From: Sphingomonas jinjuensis | GTDB lineage: Bacteria; Pseudomonadota; Alphaproteobacteria; Sphingomonadales; Sphingomonadaceae | Reading direction: 5' to 3' | DNA: 64,000 nt | Assembly: GCF_014197105.1 (NCBI RefSeq) | Contig: NZ_JACIEV010000001.1 | Location: 124,001 to 188,000 of the forward strand | Shown here: positions 25,710-34,467 of the stretch, in pieces | Position numbering within the stretch: position 1 is the first letter of the stretch | How the letters are laid out: every line of letters starts with the position of its first letter | Notes under the pieces: model-generated | Seen by the model: the letters and a program-made list of their open reading frames with translations, nothing else | The model's database searches: none | What the model was told of the DNA's origin: nothing | Program-made: the position numbers and the translations under genes

Positions 25710-26866
25710 ATCCCTCCCCCGACACCGATCCGCTGGCGCGCGTCCTCGCCTTCTACCTGCCGCAGTTCCATCCGATCCCGGAGAACGACGAATGGTGGGG
25801 CAAGGGCTTCACCGAATGGACCAACGTCGCCAAGGCGAAGCCGCTCTACGCCGGCCATGTCCAGCCGCAGCTGCCGTCGGACCTCGGCTTCTACGACCTG
25901 CGCGTGCCCGAGGTGCGCGAGCGCCAGGCCGAGCTCGCGAGAGAGGCCGGGGTCGAGGGCTTCTGCTACTGGCATTACTGGTTCGGCAACGGCCGCCGCA
26001 TCATCGAGCGGCCGTTCGAGGAAGTGCTCGCCTCGGGCAAGCCGGACTTCCCCTTCTGCCTCGCCTGGGCGAACCAGTCGTGGACCGGCATCTGGCACGG
26101 CTCGCCCGGCACCACGCTGATGAAGCAGGAATATCCCGGGCCGGCGGACGAGGAGGCGCACTATCGCTGGGCCTCGCGTGCCTTCCACGACCCGCGCTAC
26201 GTCCGCGTCGACGGCAAACCGCTGTTCTGCATCTTCGCGCCGCACGACCTGCCGTCGTCGAAAGACTTCATCGATCACTGGCAGCGCCTCGCCAAGGCGG
26301 ATGGGCTGCCCGGCATCTATTTCGTCGCCATCTCGAACATCTGGATGTGGGGCGCCGACCGCTATCGCGGCCAGATCCTCGATCCGTTCGACGCGGTCAC
26401 GCTGCTGACCCCACACGACTATCTCGAGACGCATGGCCGAATGACGCGCGGTCGCTGGAGCCGGCGCCTTCGCGAGCTCAACTTCGGCAAGCGCCTCAAC
26501 CGCTTCCGGCCGAAGAGCTGGGCGCGCCCGACCCGCATCGACTATCGCGACGTCGTCGCGCGCGCGTTCGACGACATGCCGCGCGAGGAGCGATATCTGC
26601 CTTCGGTCCTGCCCAATTGGGACAATACGCCGCGGTCGAACACGCGCGGCGTCGTCTACGAGCATGCGACGCCCGAGCTGTTCCAGCAATATATGGAACG
26701 CGCGGTCGACCTCGTCGCCGATCGTCCGCCGCAGCAGCGCATCGTCTTCATCAAGGCGTGGAACGAGTGGGCGGAGGGCAATTTCGTCGAGCCGAGCGCA
26801 CGCTGGGGGCATCGCTATCTCGACGCCATCCGGAACGCGGTGTTCCGCCGCCGCGCGCCGCGGTGA
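25703..26866 (+). CDS. WbsX-family glycosyltransferase-like protein
   Basis: 387-residue protein of the Glyco_tran_WbsX family, seen in O-antigen and exopolysaccharide clusters. Family hallmarks: VLAFYLPQFHPIPENDEWWG, KGFTEWTNVAKAKPLY, GVEGFCYWHYWFGNGRR, CLAWANQSWT and IVFIKAWNEWAEGNF near the end. The fold is related to GH99-like barrels. Family proteins are annotated as glycosyltransferases, but the mechanism is poorly known. GTG 25703 overlaps the previous stop by seven bases, and its stop shares GTGA with the flippase start. Confidence 0.9.
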   Translation: MVNPSPDTDPLARVLAFYLPQFHPIPENDEWWGKGFTEWTNVAKAKPLYAGHVQPQLPSDLGFYDLRVPEVRERQAELAREAGVEGFCYWHYWFGNGRRIIERPFEEVLASGKPDFPFCLAWANQSWTGIWHGSPGTTLMKQEYPGPADEEAHYRWASRAFHDPRYVRVDGKPLFCIFAPHDLPSSKDFIDHWQRLAKADGLPGIYFVAISNIWMWGADRYRGQILDPFDAVTLLTPHDYLETHGRMTRGRWSRRLRELNFGKRLNRFRPKSWARPTRIDYRDVVARAFDDMPREERYLPSVLPNWDNTPRSNTRGVVYEHATPELFQQYMERAVDLVADRPPQQRIVFIKAWNEWAEGNFVEPSARWGHRYLDAIRNAVFRRRAPR

Positions 26867-28410
26867 CGACGCCGCCGCCCGGCCCCGCCGACAGCGACTT
26901 CGTGGAGGCCCGCATCGACGAGCCGCCCCACAGCGGCGCGTCGATCGGCGCGGTTCCCGACGACGCCAACCTGGGTCGCCGCGCGGTCCACGGCGCCGGG
27001 GCGACGCTGGCGGCGCAGCTCGTGAAGTTCGTGCTGCGCTTCGGCTCGGCGGTGGCGCTCGGCCGCCTGCTCGATCCGGCCGAGTTCGGCATCGTCGCGA
27101 TGGTGACGCCGATCCTGGCGTTCGTCGCCACGCTCAACGACCTCGGCTTCGCGTCGGCGATCGTCCAGCGCCGCGACATCACGTCGGATCAGGTATCGGC
27201 GCTGTTCTGGATCAACCTGCTGGTCAGCGCCGCGCTCGCCGCGCTGCTGATGCTGCTCTCGCCACTGATCGGCTGGCTCTATGCCGAACCGCGCACGATC
27301 GGCATCACCCTGGCGCTGGCGGGTTCGATCGTGATCGGGACGATCGGCGTCATCCCCAACGCATTGCTGTCGCGACGGATGAGCTTCATCGCCTCGTCGG
27401 TGATCGACGTCGGCTCGCTTGGCGTCACGGTCGCGGTGTCGATCGGGCTGGCGCTGGCCGGCTGGGGCTATTGGTCGCTCGTCATCGGCCAGATCGCGAG
27501 CACCTTCGCCGGAATGGTCGCGGTCTTCGTTGCATCGGGCTGGCGGCCACACTGGGTCCGGCGCCTGCCGCAGGTCGGATCGCTGCTGCGGTTCGGCGCC
27601 AATCTGACGGGCGTGAACCTCGCCACCTATTTCAGCATGATGGCCGACAACATCATCGTCGGCGCCGTCGCCGGCAAGACCGCGCTCGGCCTGTACGAAC
27701 GCAGCTATACGCTCGCGCTGCAACCGCTCAACCAGCTGATGGCGCCGCTCGGCCGGGTCGCCGTGCCGCTGCTGTCGCGATTCGGCGACGACGCGGAGCG
27801 ACTGCGGTCGAGTTATCTGCTCATGCTGCGCACCGGGCTGATGCTCGCTGCGCCGGTGATGATCGTCTGCGCGCTGCTTAGCACCGACATCGTCCTGTTC
27901 CTGCTCGGCCCGAAATGGCGCGAGGCGGCGCCGGTGTTCGGGTGGATCTGCGCCGGGGGCATCGTGGCGCCGATCTTCTCCAGCCTCGGCTGGCTGTTCA
28001 CCGCGCAGGACCGCACCGACGAACAGCTGCGGCTGTCGGTCTATACCGCGATCATCAGCATCGCCTCGTTCGCGATCGGCGTCCGCTGGGGCGCGGCGGG
28101 CGTCGCCGCGGTGTCGGCGCTGTCGTTCAGCTTCATCCAGACGCCGCTGATGGTCAGCGGCCTGGCGCGGCGCGGCCCCGTAAATCTCGGCGATTTCGCG
28201 CGGACGCTGTGGCCCTGCGCCATTGCCGCCGCCGCCACCGTCGCCGCGGTGATCGCCGCAGGCCGCCTGCCGCATCCGATCAACCTGTTCGCCGCCGGCG
28301 CGGTCGCCTATCTCGTCTTCTGGGGCGTACTGCTGCTCCTGCCCGGCGGCCAGGCGCTGCGCCACCAGCTGCTCAACCTGCGCACGCTGCTGAAGCGGAC
28401 GCCGGCGTGA
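26863..28410 (+). CDS. Wzx-like lipopolysaccharide/exopolysaccharide flippase
   Basis: 515-residue inner-membrane protein of the MOP flippase superfamily. It has a 45-residue polar N-terminus, then about fourteen helices. Typical text: FVLRFGSAVALGRLLDPAEFGIVAMV, GWGYWSLVIGQI and GLYERSYTLALQPLNQLMAP, found in the MOP polysaccharide-translocase branch. It would flip the undecaprenyl-linked repeat unit across the membrane. GTG 26863 overlaps the WbsX stop (GTGA). The length and signature segments match the family. Confidence 0.9.
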   Translation: MTTPPPGPADSDFVEARIDEPPHSGASIGAVPDDANLGRRAVHGAGATLAAQLVKFVLRFGSAVALGRLLDPAEFGIVAMVTPILAFVATLNDLGFASAIVQRRDITSDQVSALFWINLLVSAALAALLMLLSPLIGWLYAEPRTIGITLALAGSIVIGTIGVIPNALLSRRMSFIASSVIDVGSLGVTVAVSIGLALAGWGYWSLVIGQIASTFAGMVAVFVASGWRPHWVRRLPQVGSLLRFGANLTGVNLATYFSMMADNIIVGAVAGKTALGLYERSYTLALQPLNQLMAPLGRVAVPLLSRFGDDAERLRSSYLLMLRTGLMLAAPVMIVCALLSTDIVLFLLGPKWREAAPVFGWICAGGIVAPIFSSLGWLFTAQDRTDEQLRLSVYTAIISIASFAIGVRWGAAGVAAVSALSFSFIQTPLMVSGLARRGPVNLGDFARTLWPCAIAAAATVAAVIAAGRLPHPINLFAAGAVAYLVFWGVLLLLPGGQALRHQLLNLRTLLKRTPA

Positions 28411-28458
28411 CCACTTCTTCCGTCATTCGCGCTCTTGCGCGCCAGCCAAGGACAGCCG

Positions 28459-29625
28459 ATGTCTGACCCCCAACACAGCGTCGACGTGCTCATCCCCGCC
28501 TATAACGCCGCGGCGACGATCGAGAGCGCCGTCGCCAGCATCCAGCGCCAGACGCTGGCCGCCATCCAGATCCACGTCGTCGACGACGGGTCGACCGACG
28601 AGACGCCCGCGATCCTGGCACGGATGGCGGCCGCCGACCCGCGGATCCGCGTCCATTCCAAGGCGAACGGCGGGATCGTCCACGCGCTGAACCACGGGCT
28701 GGACTTTTGCGAGGCCGAGTTCCTCGCCCGGCACGACGCCGACGATCTCGCCTATCCCGAACGGCTTCAGACCCAGGTCGAGTATCTGCGCGCCCATCCC
28801 GACGTCATCGCGGTCGGCGCCAAGGCGCGGCACATCGACCAGGCCGGCGAGCCGGTCGGCACCGTCGCCGACCTCGGTTCGCCCGACCAAAGCGACCCCG
28901 ACCATATCCCGTCGCGCGAACCCTATATCATCCACCCGCTGCTGACCGTCCGCCGTGAGGCGCTGCGTCGGGCGGGCGGCTATCGCTACGTCGTCCACAG
29001 CGAGGACACCGACCTGTACTGGCGGCTGTCGGCGGAAGGGCGATTGGAAAACCTGCCCGTCATCCTCGCCGATTATCGCCTCCACGACGGCAGCATCTCC
29101 GGCGCGTCGGCGGCGAACGGCCGGATCATGGCGGTCAGCTCTCAGCTGGCTGGGCTGTCCGCGCGTCGGCGCCGCGACGGGCGCACCGACATCGAGTTCA
29201 GCCGCGATCGGCTGGCGCGGTTGAAGGCGGCCGACGGTATGGCGGCGGTCGTCGCTGCCGGCGCCGAGGGGCTGGACGAGGACGAGCGCACCTATCTGCG
29301 CCGCGCCGCCGCCGCCAAGCTGCTCGAACTGACGACCTACCGCCCCTATGACCTGACGCTGGAGGACGCCGCGTTCGTCCGGCAGGCGCTCGCCGATGGC
29401 CTGTCGGGCGTCCCCGACGAACGCCGCCGCGTCCTGGAGCGCCACGTCAAGGGCGCCGCCGCCCGCCTCGCCGCCAGCGGCAAGTGGAAGATCGCCGCCG
29501 CCTTGCTGACGCCGCGACTGGTGCCGGGCTTCCTGGCACGAACCGCGATGCGGATCGGCGTGCCCAAGGGGCTGCACCGCTTCGTCCAGCGCCGCGGCAC
29601 GCGTGCGGCGCACGGCAGCAGCTAG
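28459..29625 (+). CDS. GT2 family glycosyltransferase
   Basis: 388-residue inverting transferase with an N-terminal GT-A domain: VDVLIPAYNAAATIESAVAS, VVDDGSTDETPAIL, EFLARHDADDLAYPERL (DAD metal site) and YVVHSEDTDLYWRL. The last 130 residues are helical and of unknown use. AAGGA about 7 nt before ATG 28459 supports this start over 28435. It is the last + strand gene of the coupled run and shares a CTAG stop with the convergent acyltransferase. Sugar specificity is unknown. Confidence 0.9.
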   Translation: MSDPQHSVDVLIPAYNAAATIESAVASIQRQTLAAIQIHVVDDGSTDETPAILARMAAADPRIRVHSKANGGIVHALNHGLDFCEAEFLARHDADDLAYPERLQTQVEYLRAHPDVIAVGAKARHIDQAGEPVGTVADLGSPDQSDPDHIPSREPYIIHPLLTVRREALRRAGGYRYVVHSEDTDLYWRLSAEGRLENLPVILADYRLHDGSISGASAANGRIMAVSSQLAGLSARRRRDGRTDIEFSRDRLARLKAADGMAAVVAAGAEGLDEDERTYLRRAAAAKLLELTTYRPYDLTLEDAAFVRQALADGLSGVPDERRRVLERHVKGAAARLAASGKWKIAAALLTPRLVPGFLARTAMRIGVPKGLHRFVQRRGTRAAHGSS

Positions 29626-30710
29626 CGCCTGTTTTTGGCCCCCCGCGCACCGTTATAGGCCGCCACCAGTCGCCGACGGACGGGCGTATCGTAATAACGA
29701 TCGAGTAGCCAGGCGACGACGCCCAGGATCGGCAACAGCACCCAGCCCGCCCAGGGCACGAGCATCGCATCGGCGCCGAAGACGCGCTTCAGCCCGGCTT
29801 CCCACAGCAGCGCGGCGGGCTGGTGGATGACGTAGAGCGCGTATGACGTCGTGCCGAGTATCCCACAGATGACGGCGCCGCGCGGCCCGACGTCGACGCT
29901 CGCCGCAGCGACCGTCAGCGCGGGGAAGAGCAGGAAGACCAGGAGCAGCTCGAGCGTGAGATAGCTGCCCCCGACGACGACGAATGCCGCAATCGACAGC
30001 GCGCCGACGATGCCGGCCGCCACCCATGCCCAGTGCCGCGCCACCTTGCCGTCATGAAGGCGATAGAGCAGCACGCCGATGCCGAACGAGAAGCACACCC
30101 GCGCCAGCGCGGTCGGCATCTGCCAATATTCCCACCCCAGGTCGATCGTGCCGTTGCGCGCGACCTCAGCGATCAGCACCGCACCTGCCACCGCGATGAT
30201 GCCGGCGAGCAGCGCCGCGCCCAGCCGACGCACCAGCGCGGCATAGCCGGCGTTGGCGACCAGCTCGTAGGTCAGCGACCAACGCGGCCCGACGATCGCC
30301 GGCAACCCCCAATTGGGCAGCATCAGCGCCGCCGAGAACAGCGCCTCGCCGATCATCGTCCAGTCGACCGGATGGGGTTTTTGCACCTCGTGGCCGACCA
30401 GCGCGATGAGGCCGAGCGCCAGCCCGACGAGGTACAGCGGATACAGCCGGATCACGCGCAGCACCATGAAGTGACGCCATGACATCCCCTCGATCAGGCG
30501 GCGCTCGTAGGAAAAGGCGATCACGAAGCCGCTGAGCATGAAGAACAGGTCGACCGCGAGGTAGGTCGACGGCCACGCCTCGATCCCCATCAGCCACGCC
30601 GCATGGCGCTGTGCCACCGCGAAGGCGGCGAGGCCGCGGATCGCGTCGAGCAGGTGGAACACCCGGCGCCGGCCGGTCGCGGATCGGTCTTCGTTCGCCA
30701 ACGCCGTCAT
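29622..30710 (-). CDS. Acyltransferase 3 family membrane protein
   Basis: 362-residue OafA-type acyltransferase, the second in the cluster. Signature: HLLDAIRGLAAFAVAQRHAAW, VDLFFMLSGFVIAFSYERRL, MVLRVIRLYPLYLVGL and YALYVIHQPAALLW near the C-terminus, with about ten helices. It is transcribed against the operon and its TAG stop lies in the same CTAG as the GT2 stop. Acetylation of the exopolysaccharide is likely. ATG 30710 was chosen on homology; a GTG at 30758 is also in frame. Confidence 0.87.
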   Translation of the reverse strand: MTALANEDRSATGRRRVFHLLDAIRGLAAFAVAQRHAAWLMGIEAWPSTYLAVDLFFMLSGFVIAFSYERRLIEGMSWRHFMVLRVIRLYPLYLVGLALGLIALVGHEVQKPHPVDWTMIGEALFSAALMLPNWGLPAIVGPRWSLTYELVANAGYAALVRRLGAALLAGIIAVAGAVLIAEVARNGTIDLGWEYWQMPTALARVCFSFGIGVLLYRLHDGKVARHWAWVAAGIVGALSIAAFVVVGGSYLTLELLLVFLLFPALTVAAASVDVGPRGAVICGILGTTSYALYVIHQPAALLWEAGLKRVFGADAMLVPWAGWVLLPILGVVAWLLDRYYDTPVRRRLVAAYNGARGAKNRR

Positions 30711-30856
30711 GCCTGCACGTGTCCCCGTTTCCGCTCGTCTACGCTTGCCCACCGCCAACTCGGCGAGGGTTGCAGCCTGAGGGTCAGCCTTAGCCTCTTT
30801 AAACCGCCCTTAACGAGAGGTCTCTATCTTCACTTCTGATTACAGGGGTTTAGTAA

Positions 30857-32086
30857 ATGCGGTCGATGTCTAGCGTTGCGTTTTTCATGTTGCTGGCCGC
30901 GTGCGGCGGCAGCGACGGTGGCGGTGCGACCGATGCGGTGGATGTCGTGTCGGAGGCGAAGCGGCGCACCCCGGCGCCGACACCAACCCCAACGCCCACC
31001 CCTCAGCCAACGCCCTCCCCGACCCCGACGCCGGCCGCGACCCAGCAGGCGGGATGGATGCCGTACGGTCTCTACGTCGGCAATCCGAACGGTAACGATG
31101 GCAACGCCATGGCCTGGTTCCAGTCGCAGTGGGACGCGTCGGTCAAGCAGTTGCAGCGGCAGCCGCAATTCTTCGGCACCTTCACCGACTACAGCCAGGA
31201 CTGGAGCCAGTGGAAGAGCAACGCCGGCTGGTTCGCCTGGTCGTTCAACCAGTCGCAGCGCGTGGCGGGCATGAAACCGGTCATCGGCATCAAGCTGTCG
31301 ACCAACGCCTATTGGAACCGCCAGGCCGATGCGTTCCGCGAGATCATCGCCGGCCAGCACGACCAGACCTATCGCGACGTCGTCACCGCCTGGCGGGACG
31401 CCGGCTATAGCGAGCTGCGCTTACGCATCTCCTACGAGTTCAACGGCAATTTCATGCCCGACAATTTCGGCAATACGCCGGAGATGCTCGATCTGTGGAA
31501 GCGCGCGTTCGCGCACGTCGCCGACGTCATGCATGCGGTGCCCAACGTGAAGGTGTTGGTCGTGTGGAACCCGACCAACATCAATTGGGCAGGCAATTCG
31601 ATCGCGGGCGCCTATCCGGGCGACCAATATGTCGATGTGATCGCATCCGACGTCTACAGCACGATGTACCCACTCAGCCTGCGCGACTGGTCGACCAACC
31701 GCGACGCGGCGAACCTGACCGAGTGGATGGCCAACTCCGCCAACCGTATCCATTATTGGGATCATCCGGGCGCCACCCAGTGGACGACCGACGGCGCCGG
31801 CTGGGGCATGGTCCAGGCGCTCGACTTCGCGCTTGCGCATCGCAAGCCGTTCGGCATCAGCGAGACCGGCGTCGGCGGTGACAACATCAAGACCGGGCTG
31901 TCGGACGATCCCGAATTCCCCGCCTATCTGCGCAACCGGCTCGCCGGCTTCGTCGACAAGGGCGGGACGATCGATCACGTCATCATCTGGGATTACAACG
32001 CCAGCGACGGCGCTTGGCGCTTCACCGGCGTGGCCGACAAGACCAAGACGGCCGCGGCCTGGACCGCCTTCCTGGCACCCCGCTGA
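30857..32086 (+). CDS. GH26-like lipoprotein glycoside hydrolase with TP-repeat linker
   Basis: 409-residue outer-surface or periplasmic lipoprotein. The lipobox is FMLLAAC (C15-C16 region), followed by a Gly/Asp stretch and a Thr-Pro linker (TPTPTPTPQPTPSPTPTP). The GH26-like barrel starts near WMPYGLYVGN. Candidate acids are E194 in LRISYEFNGNF and E336 in FGISETGVGG. AGGGG lies 7 nt before ATG 30857. It resembles the GH26 protein at 23911 but carries its own anchor and linker. A hydrolase trimming or releasing the polymer at the cell surface is likely; the polymer cut is unknown. Confidence 0.82.
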   Translation: MRSMSSVAFFMLLAACGGSDGGGATDAVDVVSEAKRRTPAPTPTPTPTPQPTPSPTPTPAATQQAGWMPYGLYVGNPNGNDGNAMAWFQSQWDASVKQLQRQPQFFGTFTDYSQDWSQWKSNAGWFAWSFNQSQRVAGMKPVIGIKLSTNAYWNRQADAFREIIAGQHDQTYRDVVTAWRDAGYSELRLRISYEFNGNFMPDNFGNTPEMLDLWKRAFAHVADVMHAVPNVKVLVVWNPTNINWAGNSIAGAYPGDQYVDVIASDVYSTMYPLSLRDWSTNRDAANLTEWMANSANRIHYWDHPGATQWTTDGAGWGMVQALDFALAHRKPFGISETGVGGDNIKTGLSDDPEFPAYLRNRLAGFVDKGGTIDHVIIWDYNASDGAWRFTGVADKTKTAAAWTAFLAPR

Positions 32087-32098
32087 TCCGGCATCGGC

Positions 32099-32119
32099 GG
32101 CGAGCCCGGCGGGCTCGCC
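32099..32119 (+). terminator. Hairpin after the GH26 lipoprotein gene
   Basis: GGCGAGCCC (32099-32107), loop GGC, GGGCTCGCC (32111-32119): a perfect 9-bp stem 12 bases after the stop. No T run follows, so intrinsic termination may be weak. Confidence 0.5.
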
Positions 32120-32185
32120 GTACCGAGCGGTGGCGAACACCGCTATTCGCTGGACGTGACGGGCCGCTTCGCGCAGTCCGGCTCC

Positions 32186-32968
32186 ATGCTTCTCGCGATC
32201 GATGCCCGGCTTCACTATGCGCTTGATCGCCCGGCGGAACTGCTGCTCGCGATCGAGGTCGCGCAGACCCCCGACCAGCGGCTGGTCCAGGATCTGCTGA
32301 CGACATGGGGCACCGGCCCGCTGGTCCCGATCGAGGCGGAGGACGGCATCGGCCAGCGCACCTGGACCAGTGCCGACGACCGTTTCGAGGTGCAATATAC
32401 CGCGACGGTCGAGGTGTCGCGCGCGGCGCCCGACCTGCTGGCGCTCGACACCGATCCGCTGCCGCTGCTGCCGCCGACCGTGGTGCGCTATCTATGGCCG
32501 AGCCGCTATTGCGAGAGCGACCGGTTCGAAAGCTGGGTCAATCGCCGCTTCGGCGGGCTTCAGGGCGGTGCGCTGGTCGCGGCGCTCGACGCGTATGTCG
32601 GCGAGACGATGCGCTACGTCCCGGGCGCGAGCAACGGCACGACGACCGCCGCCGACAGCTTCATCCAGCGCGAGGGCGTGTGCCGCGACTATGCGCATCT
32701 GCTGATCGCGCTGGTCCGCGCGGCAGGAATCCCGGCGCGGATCGTCGGTGCCTATGGCCTGGGCGTCGATCCGCCCGATTTCCACGCGGTGGTCGAGGTA
32801 TGGTTGAGCGGCGGCTGGCACCTGATCGATGCGACGCGCCTGGCGCCGGTCGAGGGCATCGTTCGCGTCGGCGTGGGCCGCGATGCGACCGACGTCGCCT
32901 TCCTGTCGATCTTCGGTAGCGCGCAGTTCGTCGGCCAGTCGGTGTCGGTCCGGCGACTCGACGGCTGA
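32186..32968 (+). CDS. Transglutaminase-like cysteine protease family protein
   Basis: 260-residue protein with a papain-like transglutaminase core. The triad is visible: C166 in GVCRDYAHL, H200 in DFHAVVEVW, D215 in LIDATR. The N-terminal beta part (LLAIDARLHYAL) is typical of the bacterial transglutaminase N domain. Members cleave or modify peptides, and many pair with alpha-E and circularly permuted ATP-grasp genes, none of which is here. No signal peptide is seen. ATG 32186 was preferred over GTG 32156, which lacks a ribosome site. Confidence 0.85.
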   Translation: MLLAIDARLHYALDRPAELLLAIEVAQTPDQRLVQDLLTTWGTGPLVPIEAEDGIGQRTWTSADDRFEVQYTATVEVSRAAPDLLALDTDPLPLLPPTVVRYLWPSRYCESDRFESWVNRRFGGLQGGALVAALDAYVGETMRYVPGASNGTTTAADSFIQREGVCRDYAHLLIALVRAAGIPARIVGAYGLGVDPPDFHAVVEVWLSGGWHLIDATRLAPVEGIVRVGVGRDATDVAFLSIFGSAQFVGQSVSVRRLDG

Positions 32969-32972
32969 GCCG

Positions 32973-33467
32973 TCAGTCGTCGAGCGCCTTGCGATAGGCG
33001 GCATCCTCGGCATCGCGTCGCTCGGCCAGTTCGGCCAACTCCCTGTCGGTTCGCTTCGCCAGCGCGGCCTGAGATCTGGCGAGCTCGGCCGCCTGTCGAT
33101 CGAGCCGCCGCTTCTCGTTGGCGAACGCTGACGTGGCCTCCTTCAACGCGGCCTCCGCGGCATCGAGCCGGCGCCGCGACGGCTGCGGCCTTTTCGCGGG
33201 GGCGGCCGGGGCCTTCCGCTTCGGCTTGTCGGCCGGCAGCGCCGCCATCTGCTCCTCCGCCGTGCCACGCAGCGTGCGGATGACCTTGCCGGGATGGTCG
33301 AGCGCCTCCTTCGTCAACGACGGGTCGGTCACCTCCTCGGCGACGCCACGCGGGAAGAGATTGGCGTCGCTGCCCCACGCCTCGAGCGCGGCCTTCTGGC
33401 TTGGTGCGGCGACATAGGCGTCGTGAAAGCCGATCGGCGTTCGATAGACCTTCAGCGTGCGGGCCAT
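32973..33467 (-). CDS. Hypothetical protein with charged coiled-coil C-terminus
   Basis: 164-residue protein, unrecognised. The N-terminal 75 residues look globular (LKVYRTPIGFHDAYVAAPSQ, WGSDANLFPRG). A Lys/Pro/Ala-rich hinge follows, then a long charged helix (RRLDAAEAALKEATSAF, LAELAERRDAEDAAYRK) that should form a coiled coil. It starts 7 bases after the DUF2891 stop and so closes the DUF969 operon, though it may be independent. Similar proteins occur widely in sphingomonads without known function. Confidence 0.75.
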   Translation of the reverse strand: MARTLKVYRTPIGFHDAYVAAPSQKAALEAWGSDANLFPRGVAEEVTDPSLTKEALDHPGKVIRTLRGTAEEQMAALPADKPKRKAPAAPAKRPQPSRRRLDAAEAALKEATSAFANEKRRLDRQAAELARSQAALAKRTDRELAELAERRDAEDAAYRKALDD

Positions 33468-33474
33468 GCCGGGC

Positions 33475-34467
33475 TCAGCCGTCCAGCGCGAGCAACGCGA
33501 AGGTCGCCAGCCAATGCTCGCCCATATAGTCGTCGCCGAGATGCGGCAGGCTGGCGTCGAGATGCTCGGTCGCCGCCGCCTCCGCCCGCGCCGCGACCGG
33601 ATGCGCCGGCCCGAGCGCCGCAGCGATCGCCCGCCAGCACCATGCACGGCTGAGGTTGAGACCGTCGAGGTGCGCGATCTTGCCGTCGGACCGATCCGAG
33701 ACGATCGCCGGGGTAAAGAGCGTCGCCGGCTCCCCCATCGCCACGCGCGGCAGGAAGGCGTCGAACCAGTCACGAAACGCATCGGCGTCGAGCACCCGGC
33801 TCATCACCAGCGCCTCGCACAGCGCTGGCGACAGGAACTCGTCGCCGCCCGGCTCCCACGCCTGGCAATCGCGATCCCCGGCGTACCAACGCTGCGTCGC
33901 CTCGGCGATCGGCCGGCGCAGGTCTGGGTCGTGACGCGCTGCCCAATCCCACGCCAGCGTCAGCGCGAAGCCGGTATTGAAGTGCGTGCCCACCCGCAGC
34001 GGATAGGTGAGCCGCGGCAGAAAATCGCGAAACCGTGCCGCGAACAGCCGGGCGAGCGGGTCAAGCGCCGCCGCCCAGCCCGTATCGTGGCGGCTCGCCT
34101 CGTCATGCAGCGCAAGCGCCCAGGCCCAGCCATACGGCCGTTCGAACCCGGCATTGCCGGGCCGCTCCAGATACGCGATCTCGCCAGCGATCTTGTCCGC
34201 CACCAGCATCGTGTCGGCGCGGGCGCGGATCGCGGATGCCTCGGGCATGTCGGGATAGAGGCGCAACAGGCAGAGCAGCTGCCACCAGCCATGGACGCAG
34301 CTGTGCCAGTCGAGGCTGCCGTGAAAGATCGGATGCAGCTCGGCCGGCGTCCTCGCGTCTTCCGGGCCGTGGAGTAGGTGGAGGATCAGGTTGGGATATT
34401 CGCGCCCGATATGGCCGAGCGTCATGGCAGCGAAGCGTTGCGCGGTCGCAGGGTCGAGCCGTTTCAT
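33475..34467 (-). CDS. DUF2891 family protein
   Basis: 330-residue soluble protein of the DUF2891 family, helical throughout (alpha/alpha toroid-like). Conserved text: LHPIFHGSLDWHSCVHGWW, ERPYGWAWALALHDE, THFNTGFALTLAWDWA, AWEPGGDEFLSPAL and HYLGEHWLATFA-like YMGEHWLATFALLALDG. Many conserved His, Trp and acid residues suggest an enzyme, but no activity is known to me. Its ATG overlaps the DUF979 stop (ATGA), so it is part of the transporter operon and may process the imported compound. Confidence 0.88.
   Translation of the reverse strand: MKRLDPATAQRFAAMTLGHIGREYPNLILHLLHGPEDARTPAELHPIFHGSLDWHSCVHGWWQLLCLLRLYPDMPEASAIRARADTMLVADKIAGEIAYLERPGNAGFERPYGWAWALALHDEASRHDTGWAAALDPLARLFAARFRDFLPRLTYPLRVGTHFNTGFALTLAWDWAARHDPDLRRPIAEATQRWYAGDRDCQAWEPGGDEFLSPALCEALVMSRVLDADAFRDWFDAFLPRVAMGEPATLFTPAIVSDRSDGKIAHLDGLNLSRAWCWRAIAAALGPAHPVAARAEAAATEHLDASLPHLGDDYMGEHWLATFALLALDG

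Noticed and set aside
30961..31040. CCAACCCC-type tandem repeat considered as a DNA repeat element
   Set aside because: It encodes the Thr-Pro linker of the lipoprotein and needs no other explanation.
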